DNA of 64,000 nt from Dialister sp900541485. GTDB lineage: Bacteria; Bacillota; Negativicutes; Veillonellales; Dialisteraceae. The notes beneath the pieces were generated by a model. It ran no database searches. It saw nothing but the letters and a program-made list of their open reading frames with translations, and was not told the DNA's origin. The translations under genes were made by a program, and so were the position numbers. Shown in pieces: positions 7,772 to 18,200 of this stretch (its first letter is position 1; each line of letters begins with the position of its first letter). The DNA lies in contig OZ221974.1 of assembly GCA_965119665.1 (NCBI GenBank), forward strand, positions 1,240,001 to 1,304,000, given 5' to 3'.

Positions 7772-9127
7772 ATGGAAGAAAGAGATAGTTTTAATTCACG
7801 ACTGGGATTTCTTTTAGTCAGTGCCGGTTGTGCCATCGGTATAGGGAATGTATGGAAATTTCCTTACATCACGGGAGAATACGGAGGAGCGGTTTTTGTT
7901 CTTTTTTATCTCGCATTTTTGATTCTTCTCGGTATTCCTGTCGTGTCCATGGAACTTGCTGTCGGACGGGCCAGTAAAAAAAGTGCCCTCTGCGGTTTCC
8001 GCGCGTTGCAGCCGGAGGGAACATTCTGGCATCTTCACGGTTGGGTCTGCCTTGTCGGCCCCTTCATTCTCATGATTTATTACACCACCATTTCAGGATG
8101 GATGGTCGATTATTTCTGGAAATTTGTGAACGGCACCTTTGTAAATGCCACGCCGGAGCAAGTGGGAGCGACGTTCGGGCAGATGGTTTCCGATCCCTTG
8201 GAGCTCATGTTCTTTATGGGGCTGACTGTGCTCGTGGGATTCCTGGTTTGCGTAGGCGGTGTGCAGGGAAGCCTTGAAAAGGTCACGAAATTTATGATGC
8301 TCGGCCTTTTGGGACTGATTGTCATTCTTGCCGTAAACAGCCTGCTTCTTCCCGGCGGAGAAAAAGGAATAGAATTTTATCTCCTCCCCGACTGGAACAG
8401 AGCCGTCGAAGCAGGTCTCGGAAATGTGGCGACTGCAGCGATGAATCAGGCGTTTTTCACACTCTCTGTAGGCCAAGGGTCGATGGAAATATTTGCAAGT
8501 TACATGGATAAGAAAAATACTCTCGGCGGAGAAGCCATTCGCATTACCGCTCTTGATACTTTCGTTGCCCTTTTGGCAGGTCTGATTATTTTCCCCGCCT
8601 GCTTTGCCTTCGGTGTAGAACCCGGACAAGGACCGTCTTTGATTTTCGTCACACTCCCGAATATTTTTATCAATATGCCGATGGGACAGTTCTGGGGCGG
8701 CCTGTTCTTTGTATTCATGACCTTTGCAAGTTTCTCGACCGTGACGGCGGTATTTGAATCGCTTATCGGAAACTGTATGGATAATTTCAACTGGAGCCGT
8801 AAGAAAGCAGTCTACATTTTACTGCCCCTCGTCTTTTTCGGAAGCATTCCCTGCGTTCTCGGATTCAGCGTTTGGGAAGACGTACAGATTATCGGAGCAA
8901 GAGGCATTCTTGACAGTGAAGATTTTATTGTCAGCAACCTTGTTCTGCCGCTCGGCTCACTCGTATTTGCCCTCTTCTGCGTTACAAAATACGGGTGGGG
9001 ATTCGATAAGTACCTGGAAGAAGTGAATACCGGCGACGGTGTGAAATTCCCGGCATGGATTAAAACGTATTTCCGGTATGTTTTGCCGGCACTCATTTTC
9101 ATTATTTTTATCAGAGGCATTATTTAA
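7772..9127 (+). CDS. Sodium-dependent amino-acid symporter (NSS/SNF family), copy 2
   Basis: 451 residues, the same length as copy 1 and strongly similar along its whole length, including SAGCAIGIGNVWKFPY in TM1, NQAFFTLS in the TM6 region and FMTFASFSTVTAVFE in TM8. RBS AGGAGGAAAG. Differences concentrate in loops and in parts of TM3-TM6, compatible with a changed substrate. Shares the promoter of copy 1 and is closed by a terminator. Confidence 0.92.
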   Translation: MEERDSFNSRLGFLLVSAGCAIGIGNVWKFPYITGEYGGAVFVLFYLAFLILLGIPVVSMELAVGRASKKSALCGFRALQPEGTFWHLHGWVCLVGPFILMIYYTTISGWMVDYFWKFVNGTFVNATPEQVGATFGQMVSDPLELMFFMGLTVLVGFLVCVGGVQGSLEKVTKFMMLGLLGLIVILAVNSLLLPGGEKGIEFYLLPDWNRAVEAGLGNVATAAMNQAFFTLSVGQGSMEIFASYMDKKNTLGGEAIRITALDTFVALLAGLIIFPACFAFGVEPGQGPSLIFVTLPNIFINMPMGQFWGGLFFVFMTFASFSTVTAVFESLIGNCMDNFNWSRKKAVYILLPLVFFGSIPCVLGFSVWEDVQIIGARGILDSEDFIVSNLVLPLGSLVFALFCVTKYGWGFDKYLEEVNTGDGVKFPAWIKTYFRYVLPALIFIIFIRGII

Positions 9128-9132
9128 TATCC

Positions 9133-9164
9133 TACCGTCCCTCCCGTTGGCGGGGCGGTTTTTT
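9133..9164 (+). terminator. Intrinsic terminator of the NSS pair
   Basis: GC-rich stem ACCGTCCCTCCCG / CGGGGCGGT with TTGG loop and T-run of six. Confidence 0.9.
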
Positions 9165-9326
9165 GATACAATTTTTTGAGAATTATGAATAAGGTATAAC
9201 TGAAACAGAAATGAAGCAGCGTATTTATAGAAATAAATCATACATAGATAATCTGAGTGCATAAAACGATACGAGGTGATATATTAATAAAAGATGTTCC
9301 CTATATTTATTATTTGAGGTGATACA

Positions 9327-10583
9327 ATGGCTAATTATAATCCTTATGAAAATATGCTCCACGTACTCGATAAAGCAGCAGAAGTACTGGGGTACCAAAA
9401 GGAAGACTATGAATTCGTACGTTATCCGGAACGAGAACTGACTGTCAGCATTCCTGTCACTATGGATGACGGGAAAGTGCAGGTATTCTCGGGATACCGT
9501 GTCCAGCATAATACGGCGAGAGGAGCGGCCAAAGGCGGTATTCGCTACCATCCTGCATCAGATGAAAATGAAGTCAAAGCACTTGCTGCATGGATGACCA
9601 TTAAAAATGCAATCGGAAATATTCCCTACGGCGGAGCGAAAGGGGGAATCAAGGTCGATCCCCATAAACTTTCGGAAAGAGAATTACAAAGACTTACCCG
9701 CGGGTATGTACGTAAAATATTCCCCATTATCGGACCCGATCAGGACGTTCCTGCTCCCGATGTAAATACAAACGGCCAGATTATGGCTTGGATAGCTGAT
9801 GAATATTCCGTTCTTTCCGGAGCTTGGCAGCCCGGTGTCGTTACGGGGAAACCCCTTGTTACCGGCGGCTCTCTCGGACGGAATGAAGCGACAGGCAGAG
9901 GACTTACCCACACACTGGAAACATGGTGCGAAAAAAATAACAAAAAAATGAACGAACTTACCATGCTCGTTCAGGGATTCGGAAATGTAGGCTCTGTAGG
10001 CTCTCTTCTGATGCACCGGGCAGGTGTAAAAATTATCTGTGTAGGTGATATCAACGGCACATGGTACAAACCGGAAGGACTCGATATCGAAGCAATGTAC
10101 GTTTATGCCAACTCTCATGGCCGTTCACTCAAGGGCTATACCGAAGAAGGAGCATCTCTCATTGATGATGATAAACTTTTTGAACAGGATGTAGATGTAG
10201 TTTTCGTGGCCGCTATGGAAAACCAACTGAATGAAAACACCATGAGAAAAGTAAAAGCCAAACTCATTCTCGAAGGGGCTAATGGACCGACCACGGAAGA
10301 AGCGGACGCCTACTTTGAAAAGCAGGGAATCGAAGTACTTCCCGACGTCATGTCCAATGTGGGCGGCGTTGTAGGCTCTTACTTCGAATGGGTACAAAAC
10401 CGCACCGGCTACTACTGGACGGAAGAAGAATATAATGAAAAATTAAAACTGAAAATGCGTCAAGGCTATGAAGATGTATTTGCCATCAAAGAAAAATACA
10501 AAGTCACTTACCGTCTGGCAGCGTACATGCTCGCTTTACAACGTGTGGTAGAAGCACAAAAAATGAGAGGATTTTTAGGCTAA
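9327..10583 (+). CDS. gdhA: Glutamate dehydrogenase (Glu/Leu/Phe/Val dehydrogenase family)
   Basis: 418 residues, the length of NAD-linked hexameric bacterial GDH. Catalytic lysine K105 lies in YGGAKGGIKVDP, preceded by the substrate-binding ARGAAKGGIRYHP; PAPDVNTNGQIMAW and the dinucleotide loop GFGNVGSVGS follow. It interconverts glutamate and 2-oxoglutarate plus ammonia in the cytosol, a central step when amino acids are the carbon source, which fits the adjacent symporters. RBS GAGGTGATACA; the GAGGTGATA string also occurs 43 bases earlier in the leader without a gene. Confidence 0.95.
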   Translation: MANYNPYENMLHVLDKAAEVLGYQKEDYEFVRYPERELTVSIPVTMDDGKVQVFSGYRVQHNTARGAAKGGIRYHPASDENEVKALAAWMTIKNAIGNIPYGGAKGGIKVDPHKLSERELQRLTRGYVRKIFPIIGPDQDVPAPDVNTNGQIMAWIADEYSVLSGAWQPGVVTGKPLVTGGSLGRNEATGRGLTHTLETWCEKNNKKMNELTMLVQGFGNVGSVGSLLMHRAGVKIICVGDINGTWYKPEGLDIEAMYVYANSHGRSLKGYTEEGASLIDDDKLFEQDVDVVFVAAMENQLNENTMRKVKAKLILEGANGPTTEEADAYFEKQGIEVLPDVMSNVGGVVGSYFEWVQNRTGYYWTEEEYNEKLKLKMRQGYEDVFAIKEKYKVTYRLAAYMLALQRVVEAQKMRGFLG

Positions 10584-10596
10584 TACAGGCAAAGAA

Positions 10597-10632
10597 AAAG
10601 GCATTCTCCCAAATGGGGAATGTCTTTTTTGT
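10597..10632 (+). terminator. Intrinsic terminator of gdhA
   Basis: GGCATTCTCCC / GGGGAATGTC stem with AAAT loop and six T. Confidence 0.9.
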
Positions 10633-10720
10633 TTTGTAAAAATAAACGGAGCAAGCAAAACGGACAGGTCATTTTATTTGACAGTCACCGGATAGAAATG
10701 TTTCTGCCGGGGCACGGAAT

Positions 10721-10749
10721 TTGTCAGTTTACCTTTTTTGTAATACACT
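10721..10749 (+). promoter_or_regulatory. Promoter of the B3/4-exonuclease operon
   Basis: TTGTCA, 17-base spacer, TACACT, 31 bases before the chosen start. Confidence 0.55.
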
Positions 10750-10780
10750 TGAATGAATGAAAGAAAGTGAGGACCTTAAA

Positions 10781-11506
10781 ATGAAAGTAGCTGTCACAAA
10801 GACATTATTTGAAAAAATTCCCGGTTTTTGTATCGGTGTCATAGCCGTCAGGGCCGTTAATAATGAAAAAGACAATAAAGAAGCCGAAGCGTTCCGCCGG
10901 CGTTGCTGTACGGAAGCGAACCTGCTTTTTAAATTGAATCCGAAGCTGGGAGAAAAAGACAGGGATTTGTATACGAAGCATTTGAAGGAGCTGGGAATCA
11001 CGGAAAAAACGGCTCTCGATCTTATATTTGAAGAATACAAAAATCAATTGGGAATAACGGCGTCAGAAGAAAAAGAAGCGGCAGATACATCCGCGGTGGG
11101 GAAAACGGCGACACTTGACGAGCTTGCAGGTTCGGATGTATTGGAACGGGTCAATCCGGTGACGGATATTGTCCGTGCGGGAATGCTCAAGTTTCATGTA
11201 AATATCCACGCCTATGACCTGGGAGACCGGAAAGCGCCGCTGGAAATCGGCGATGAAGAAGGGTATCCGGTTACATGGAAAGGAGAAATCTGCACACAGC
11301 CATGGCTTTCGGGAAAGGGAAATGCCGCAAAAATTACGGGAGAGTCGGAAAATATCTTCGTTTTGATTACAGGCTTTGCAGATAACAGGAAAAGAGTGGC
11401 GGCAGCAAGAAACGAACTGGCCCGCCGAATGAAATCAGCCTTTGACAGAGCCGTGGAAGTCGGCTGGCTGGAAGGTAAAGAAACGGAATTTGAAACGGAA
11501 ATATAA
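10781..11506 (+). CDS. B3/B4 tRNA-binding domain protein (PheRS beta editing-domain-like)
   Basis: 241 residues from the ATG at 10781, which has GTGAGGA before it; an ATG eight codons earlier lacks an RBS. The sequence resembles stand-alone B3/4 domains related to the editing domain of phenylalanyl-tRNA synthetase beta: NPVTDIVRAGMLKFHVNIHAYDLG, then APLEIGDEEGYPVTWKGEICTQPW and a C-terminal ENIFVLITGFADN segment. Such proteins may clear mischarged tRNA or modified amino acids, but function is unproven. A lysine/glutamate-rich stretch (about 85-105) separates the N-terminal helical part. Two bases separate it from the exonuclease gene. Confidence 0.75.
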   Translation: MKVAVTKTLFEKIPGFCIGVIAVRAVNNEKDNKEAEAFRRRCCTEANLLFKLNPKLGEKDRDLYTKHLKELGITEKTALDLIFEEYKNQLGITASEEKEAADTSAVGKTATLDELAGSDVLERVNPVTDIVRAGMLKFHVNIHAYDLGDRKAPLEIGDEEGYPVTWKGEICTQPWLSGKGNAAKITGESENIFVLITGFADNRKRVAAARNELARRMKSAFDRAVEVGWLEGKETEFETEI

Positions 11507-11508
11507 AT

Positions 11509-12108
11509 ATGATACGTTATGCAGCGATAGATTTCGAAACCGCCTACTGGGGACCGGGGAGTGCCTGCTCGCTCGGCATTACCGTCAGCGACGGCACAAA
11601 AATTACGGACGAATGGTACCGTCTTATTAAACCGCACAGCATGAACTTTGACCCGGACTGCGTCAGAGTGAACGGGATCCGGGCAGCCGATGTGGAAAAC
11701 GAAATGCCTTTTCCTGCCTACTGGAAAGAGATTGCAGACCATCTGGAAGGAAATATCGTCTTTGCCCACAATGCCCGTTTTGATATGGGCGTCCTTGCAT
11801 CGGTTCTCGATATTTACGACTTGCCGGATATTCATTTCCTTTACGGGGATACGGTTGCCATGTCCCGTATTTTATGGAAAGAACTCCCCAATCACAAGCT
11901 GAATACCGTGGCCGGTCATCTGGGCTTTGCTTTCCGTCATCACGAGGCTATGGATGATGCCAGAGCCTGTGAATGGATTGTAAGAAAAGCTGTGGAGATT
12001 ACAAGAACAGATTCGGTAGAAACGATGATGAAGAAATTGGGGGTTTCCTTAAAGATATTCAGTGTAAAACGGACGCATAAACCGAAATCAGCGAAATATC
12101 TTTTTTAA
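11509..12108 (+). CDS. DEDDh 3'-5' exonuclease (DnaQ-like)
   Basis: 199 residues. Exo I motif AAIDFETA (D8, E10), Exo II AHNARFDMG and Exo III HHEAMDDARA give a full DEDDh set for two-metal nucleolytic cleavage. The size fits a free-standing exonuclease (DnaQ/ExoX/RNase T type) with a short C-terminal basic tail (RTHKPKSAKYLF); no helicase or polymerase domain is attached. Probably DNA repair or RNA trimming. It is co-transcribed with the B3/4 gene. Confidence 0.85.
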   Translation: MIRYAAIDFETAYWGPGSACSLGITVSDGTKITDEWYRLIKPHSMNFDPDCVRVNGIRAADVENEMPFPAYWKEIADHLEGNIVFAHNARFDMGVLASVLDIYDLPDIHFLYGDTVAMSRILWKELPNHKLNTVAGHLGFAFRHHEAMDDARACEWIVRKAVEITRTDSVETMMKKLGVSLKIFSVKRTHKPKSAKYLF

Positions 12109-12119
12109 AGAGGTAAAAG

Positions 12120-12153
12120 AAACTGCTTTATGTTTGTTGTAAAGCGGTTTTTA
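12120..12153 (+). terminator. Intrinsic terminator after the exonuclease gene
   Basis: AACTGCTTTA / TAAAGCGGTT stem with a 9-base loop and T-run. Confidence 0.8.
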
Positions 12154-12239
12154 TTATGCGGATAAAAGTGAAAAATACGTATTGATTAAAGAAGAAAAGA
12201 AACAAAATATAAAATTAATGAGAGAAAGAGGGATTAAAT

Positions 12240-12268
12240 TTGATTTTATACATAATAAAATGTAATAT
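12240..12268 (+). promoter_or_regulatory. Putative promoter of the first TonB receptor
   Basis: TTGATT, 17-base spacer, TAATAT in a very AT-rich 170-base gap. The region contains ATAATAAAAT-type strings that could be a Fur-like box, but no clear palindrome was found. Confidence 0.45.
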
Positions 12269-12321
12269 AAAAACAGATTTTCCTATTTTTAAGTGATTGT
12301 TGTATTAATGGAGGAGATTAT

Positions 12322-14472
12322 ATGAAAGGGAAATTACTGAGAGCATGTATACTTACGGCAGGCATGACCGTATTTTTTGGGGGGGCGTCTTGCTTGGCGG
12401 AAGACATGGGGGACTCCGTATTTGATTTGGATGAGGTGGTCGTCACCGCGACAAGAAGTCATAATACCGTCCAAAATGTACCGGCCAGTGTCAGTGTCGT
12501 TACAGAAAAAGACATCGAAAAACGAAATATAAGAACCATAACGGAAGCGGTGGGCATGCTTCCGGGCGTATATGACGGACGTGGACAGGGAATGTCCGAT
12601 GTAGGAAGCGATTTGACAATTCGCGGATACGGGGAACGGGATATTTTGGTTCTTTATGACGGAATGCCTTTAAATGATGCCTATGAAGGCGGAGTGAACT
12701 GGAATGCCGTATCTATTGATGATGTGGCTAAAATTGAGCTGGTGCGGGGAGCGGCTTCCTCCTTATACGGCGGCAGAGCCGTTGGGGCGGTTATAAATAT
12801 CATCAGCAAAAATCCGGATAAAAATTCGGTAAAAGTATATGGCTCGTACGGCTCAAACCGCACATGGAAGAGAGGAATTTCTCTTTCGGGGAAACTGAAT
12901 GAGAAAGTTTCTTTGGCAATCGGATATGAAAATAAAAGGACTGACGGGTATTTAAAGAAGTATTCGTATGCTTCCAAAGGAGATACAGATACACCGGCAG
13001 GGACGGTGGGAGCCGGAGCTGTTCCGCATATCCGCAATACCGGGAAAAAAATCTATCTCTTAGGGACGCCGGGGACAGGGGCAAGCAAAGACAATACGCT
13101 GAATTTGAAAGTAGGCTATCAATTCAATCCTGCCCAGACGTTGACCTACCGATATACCCATGACAAGTATACATATTTCGGACATAATCCGGTGTCATAT
13201 ATCCGTGATGCAAAGGGGAATATGCTTTTTAAAGGAAGCGTTCTTCTTCCGGACGGGAAGTATTATAATTTTGACGAGTCTGATTTTACAGATTATAACG
13301 GATTCCGTGACGTAGATATCCACGGACTTAATTATAAAGATGAAACTCATAAGTTATATGCAAATGCCGGTTTTACGAATGTAAAAGACAGCGGGTACAG
13401 CACCGGCTCCGATTTTGCAAAACAGGGGAAAGGCAGCAACACACATTACCCGAACAAATCCTATAAGATGGACTTGCAAAAGCAGTGGGACATCAGCGGT
13501 CATGAATTGATCGGCGGCATTGACATACAAAAAGATACGATGGACTATTTCAAGGAAAGCTTGGCGCATTGGGGCGACAGACATTCGGTGACCAAAGAGA
13601 ACAGCCGGATGGGGGGAACAAACCTTACGATGTCGGCTTTTCTTCAGGATGCTTATGAAATCAGCGAACAGTGGAAAATATATGCCGGAGTCCGTTTGGA
13701 CCGTTACAAAAAGTATGACGGGTATTATCATGATTCCAAGTCTGATGTGAAACAGGCGGAATCCACTTATACGGAACTTAGTCCCAAGATTTCCGTAGAG
13801 TATAAACCGGATCATAAAAATACATACTTTGCTTCTTATGGGCATTCCTTCAATCCGCCGACACTTTATCAGATGTATCGCCACGATCCCGTTTACGGGT
13901 ATATTTCCAATCCGAATTTGGAACCAGAAACAACGGATACTTATGAAATTGGAATGAAGAAAAAGATGGGCAACAAAACGGGGGTCAGCATATCCGCCTA
14001 TCATGCAAAAACAAAAGATCTGATCAGCGCCGTAAAAAAAGGTAAAGTCCGTCAATATGTGAATATAAGCCGTGCAAAAAGAATAGGCGGCGAGATTGAC
14101 TTGCAGTATTCGTTCAATGACAATCTTTCCGGGTATATCAACTACGGATATATCAAAGCAACGAGCGGAAGCGGGAAGCGCATTTGGTCCATTCCGAAAC
14201 ATACACTTCACATGGGACTGAATTATAGGAAAGACAACTGGGACGGATACGTGGAAGCGGAATATGTAAGTGACAGAAATGCGCCCGGGGAACATGCACA
14301 CAGTATGTATGCCGATGACGCAGTCTATACCATCAATTTAGGAGCAAATTATAAATTTGAACAAGGCGCCGTGATAGGATTTGCCGTCAATAACGTGCTG
14401 GACAGAGATTATTGGCAGTGGCAGCACGGAGCGGGACGCACCTACACCCTTTCACTTTCCTATCAAATATAA
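12322..14472 (+). CDS. TonB-dependent outer-membrane receptor
   Basis: 716 residues. Signal peptide about 1-26 (ends SCLA|ED), TonB box DEVVVTAT (38-44), plug domain with VPASVSVVTEKDIEKRN, LTIRGYGERDILVLYDGMPLND and VELVRGAASSLYGGRAVGAVINII, then a beta-barrel ending YTLSLSYQI. The C-terminal region has the usual NPNLEPETTDTYEIG and AVNNVLDRDYW motifs. It should take up a siderophore, heme, cobalamin or similar ligand across the outer membrane; ligand not inferable. It differs from the two receptors at 41.5-45.6 kb in signal peptide and leader. RBS GGAGGAG. Confidence 0.93.
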   Translation: MKGKLLRACILTAGMTVFFGGASCLAEDMGDSVFDLDEVVVTATRSHNTVQNVPASVSVVTEKDIEKRNIRTITEAVGMLPGVYDGRGQGMSDVGSDLTIRGYGERDILVLYDGMPLNDAYEGGVNWNAVSIDDVAKIELVRGAASSLYGGRAVGAVINIISKNPDKNSVKVYGSYGSNRTWKRGISLSGKLNEKVSLAIGYENKRTDGYLKKYSYASKGDTDTPAGTVGAGAVPHIRNTGKKIYLLGTPGTGASKDNTLNLKVGYQFNPAQTLTYRYTHDKYTYFGHNPVSYIRDAKGNMLFKGSVLLPDGKYYNFDESDFTDYNGFRDVDIHGLNYKDETHKLYANAGFTNVKDSGYSTGSDFAKQGKGSNTHYPNKSYKMDLQKQWDISGHELIGGIDIQKDTMDYFKESLAHWGDRHSVTKENSRMGGTNLTMSAFLQDAYEISEQWKIYAGVRLDRYKKYDGYYHDSKSDVKQAESTYTELSPKISVEYKPDHKNTYFASYGHSFNPPTLYQMYRHDPVYGYISNPNLEPETTDTYEIGMKKKMGNKTGVSISAYHAKTKDLISAVKKGKVRQYVNISRAKRIGGEIDLQYSFNDNLSGYINYGYIKATSGSGKRIWSIPKHTLHMGLNYRKDNWDGYVEAEYVSDRNAPGEHAHSMYADDAVYTINLGANYKFEQGAVIGFAVNNVLDRDYWQWQHGAGRTYTLSLSYQI

Positions 14473-14520
14473 ACAGGAATCGGAATCGGCCGGTATATAA
14501 AGACATCATAAGAGAAAATC

Positions 14521-14564
14521 AAAAAAAGCGTGTCCACTCTATCGTGAGTGAATACGCTTTTTTT
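14521..14564 (+). terminator. Bidirectional terminator between TonB receptor and tetR
   Basis: AAAAAAAGCGT ... ACGCTTTTTTT with an inner CACTC / GTGAGTG hairpin; A- and T-runs on both sides serve the convergent genes. Confidence 0.92.
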
Positions 14565-14574
14565 ATCGTGTGAA

Positions 14575-15231
14575 TTATTTGGCACCGTTAAGTATTTCTT
14601 TCAAATATATATTTTTTTCTCCTCTCGGCGTTGTGACTTTGTCCAAAAGGATATCCACATATCTTTCCAATGTGACAGTATCGGTATAGTGGGAAATGAA
14701 AGAATCTTTATTGTTGCTTTCCAAGATGATGGGGAATTCGACAGCCGCAAAAATCTGCATGCTTTTCAGTTCCAAATCACGACGGTCGGTATATCCTGTG
14801 ATTTCCGCCACGTTTTCGATGACTTTTTCCCACGCCTGGTCATGAAGAAGATTCAGATAAATGAAATAAGTTTCCCTGGCTTCCGAACTGGAAGGATTTG
14901 AAATAGAGCGGAAGAGGGCGGGGTGCTTACGGGCAAGCTGGAAATAAGAGAGGATATATTTTTTCAGCCGCTCTTTCGGAGGCAGGCGGGAGTCGTCAAG
15001 AATGGATACAATGTTTTCCAGAGAACCCATCATGTATTCCAAAGCGGCGCCGATTAAGTCTTCTTTCGAGCCGAAGTAGTAGCGGACGGCGGCGATATTA
15101 ACATTAGCCTCTTTCGCAATGGCTCTTACGGTGGTCGCTTTGAATCCTTTTTCTCTCAAAATACGGGCAGTGACTTCAATCATTTTTTCCTTCATATGCC
15201 CGCCTTTATCAGTGAGTTTTCTGTCGTTCAT
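14575..15231 (-). CDS. TetR/AcrR-family transcriptional regulator
   Basis: 218 residues. N-terminal helix-turn-helix at about 18-62 (ILREKGFKATTVRAIAKEAN, then AAVRYYFGSKEDLIGAALEYM), followed by a helical ligand domain. Start at 15231 has AAAGGA upstream and overlaps the 3' end of the large activase gene by 23 bases; a second ATG twelve codons later is possible. The overlap makes regulation of the activase operon (including itself) likely, or of the convergent TonB receptor. Effector unknown. Confidence 0.88.
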   Translation of the reverse strand: MNDRKLTDKGGHMKEKMIEVTARILREKGFKATTVRAIAKEANVNIAAVRYYFGSKEDLIGAALEYMMGSLENIVSILDDSRLPPKERLKKYILSYFQLARKHPALFRSISNPSSSEARETYFIYLNLLHDQAWEKVIENVAEITGYTDRRDLELKSMQIFAAVEFPIILESNNKDSFISHYTDTVTLERYVDILLDKVTTPRGEKNIYLKEILNGAK

Positions 15232-18200
15232 AACAGGATCCTTTCTTTGCAGTAATTCGATTTTCCATAAAAGAAATATAGTGAGGCTCCCACAGTGGTT
15301 CTATAAGAGAATTCATCATCAGTTTTAAACGGTTGGTCTGGTTGACTTCACTTGTGCCGGCATCACAGTCAAGAGAAAGGAATACCGCCTCCGGATAGGC
15401 TTTGCGTAGTTTGTGGATCATGCCCTCGCCGGTGATGTGGTTTGGGAGACAGCCGAATGGCTGGAGACAGATGATACCGCGGCATTCATGATAAAGCAAA
15501 TCAATCATGTCGGCAGTCAGGAACCAGCCTTCTCCTGCCCGGTGACCTAAGGATAAAAACTGAGAGGCTCTTTTTGCCATTTTCCTAATCGGTGTCATTT
15601 CGTGGAAACGGACAGATTTTTTCAGAGCATCTTCTAAAGGTTTGCGGTACCATTCTAAAAGATAGTGGCTGAATGTGTCTTTCAATTCTTTTGTGAAAGA
15701 ACCGTCCATGTGTTTTCTTTGGAAATGGCTGTCCAAAAGTCCGTAGAGAAAGAAATCAAGCATGCCGCTTGTCTCCACTTCTCCGCCGTTGGATTCAATA
15801 GCACGGACGATATCATTGGAAGCAAGGGGACTGAATTTGACGTAAATTTCTCCTACGATTCCTATCCGCGGTCTTCGTTTTATGTCTTGGAGAGGTAACA
15901 GGTCGAAAGCTTTGATCATGCGGGTGATATTGGATTTGAAATGATAGAAGGAGTCATTCTGCAGGAGTGAAGAGGAGCAGATTTTCTGCCATTTCTTATA
16001 TAAACCTTCTGCACTTCCCAAAGCTTTTTCATAGGGTCTGGTCCTGTACAAGCATTGCTGGAGAGCATCTCCATAAATGACGGCTTTAATTAAGCGGGAG
16101 GCGAGTGCAAGATTCAGGGTGAAACCGCTTTGAGGTTCAAGTCCGTGAGTGTTTAGAGAAATCACGGGGATTTTGGACAGGCCCGACTCATTTAAGGCTT
16201 TGTGGAGAAGAGCGATATAATTTGACGCCCTGCAGGCCCCGCCTGTCTGTGAGAGCATGACAGCGGTTTTTGTCAGGTCATACTTTCCAGATAAGAGGGC
16301 ACGGATCAGAGTACCTATAGTGATAATGGCAGGATAACAGGCATCATTGTTGACACAGGTAAGACCGGTATCAATATCTGCTTTTCCGGGGACCAGCATT
16401 TCTATATTATACCCTACAGAACGGGCGGCGTCTTGTATGAGAGGGAAATGAAGGGGAGACATCTCAGGAACAAGAATGGTGAAAGTTTTTTTCATTTCCT
16501 TTGTAAACGGCGCTTTCGGATAGACGGCAGGAGAAGTTTCCTGTGTGCCCTTAATCCGTTCATTGATGGCAGCTTTGAGAGAACGGAGACGGATACGGAC
16601 GGCGCCGAGATTCAGACTCTGGTCTATCTTGAGAGATGTGAATAAACGGTGACCGTTGCTGAGGATTTCTTGCACTTGGTCGGTGACGATGGCATCAAGG
16701 CCGCAGCCGAAGGAATTTAATTCTACCAGTTCCAGCCTCGGGTGGCGGGTGACATAATCCGCCGCCTTATAGAGACGGCTGTGCCAGCTCCATTGATTCA
16801 GCACACGGAGGGGAGGGTTTTCTTTTTTGGAAATCATGGCGATTCCGTCTTCTGAAAGAACAGCCATGCCCAGCTGGTTAATTAAATCAGGAATGCCGTG
16901 ATGAACCGCCGGATCTATATGGTAAGGCCGGCCGGCAAGAATAATGCCGGTCCATTTATTTTTTTCTATTTCTTTTAAAATCCGTTCTGTTTCTTTCCGG
17001 AGTGCGTTTTTATAATTACGGACAGCTTCTTCTCCAGCATTTTGGGCAGCCGCTATATCTGCCGCTGAAATACCGAGGGGATAGAAAATCTTTTTCAAAA
17101 CTTTGTGAAGAGCCCGGGGAGAATGCAAAGGAACAAAGGGATGCATAAATCTGGTACCTGATTCTGCCAAAATTTCTTCCATATTCGCCTGAATCGTTTC
17201 AGGGTAAGAGGTCACCATAGGACAATGGTAAGAATGGTCGCCTCCTTCGTCAGGTCCCCGGTCAACAGAAGGATACCAGATTATGCCCGGCTTTTTACGG
17301 CACAGGTCATAGATGTGGGCATGGGCAAGCTTGACAGGGTAGCATTCCGAATAGGAAGGAATTGTTTCCATGGCAGCAGTCGGTATATGACGGATTTGTG
17401 AGGATGACGTGATGACACGATAACCTAATTTTGTAAAAAAAGCATGCCAGTAAGGGAAATCTTCGTACATATTCATTGTCAGGGGAATTCCCACAGTGCC
17501 GCGGACAGCTTCCGCTTCAGAAAGACTGCATCTCCCGAAGAGGTGCTCCTGTTTCCAGCGGTACATATTGGGATAGCCTGGGTGTGGCACATTTTTTCCT
17601 GTAAGGATAAGGGAGGCTCCTTTTTCGCATCGGTTTCCCGAAATAAATGTGCGGTTATCGCTAAATGTAGTCAGTGTAATCAGGCAGTGGTTTCCGCAGC
17701 CCGGGCAGCGTTTCATTTCTTTTTTAAAAGAAAGGGCAGCCAATTCTTTACAACTTATTAAATCGGAACGGTGGGTTTCAGGGAAACGGGAACGGCTGAT
17801 GAGAGCCATTCCGTAAGCACCCATGAGACCCGCTACATCGGGGCGGATGACGTCCTGTCCCAAAAGCTTTTCAAAAGCACGTAACACAGCATCATTGTAA
17901 AACGTTCCGCCTTGTACAACAATATGTTCCCCCAGATCGGAGGCCTTACGGAGACGGATTACTTTGTACAATGCATTTTTTATGACCGAATAAGAAAGCC
18001 CCGCAGCAATATCAGCGATATCAATTCCGTTTTTCTGGGCTTCCCTGACACGGGAATTCATGAAAACTGTACAACGGGAACCGAGATCTGCAGGATGCTT
18101 TGCCGCAAGTGCTATTTGTGAAAAGCTGTGGATATCCATACCTAAGGATTGGGCAAAGGTGTCTAAAAAAGAGCCGCAGCCGGAGGAACAGGATTCATTG

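Noticed and set aside
9272..9323. Seven-residue leader peptide before gdhA (ATG TTC CCT ... TGA)
   Set aside because: A GAGGTGATA string precedes it but too far from the ATG, and no attenuator hairpin is associated; probably chance.
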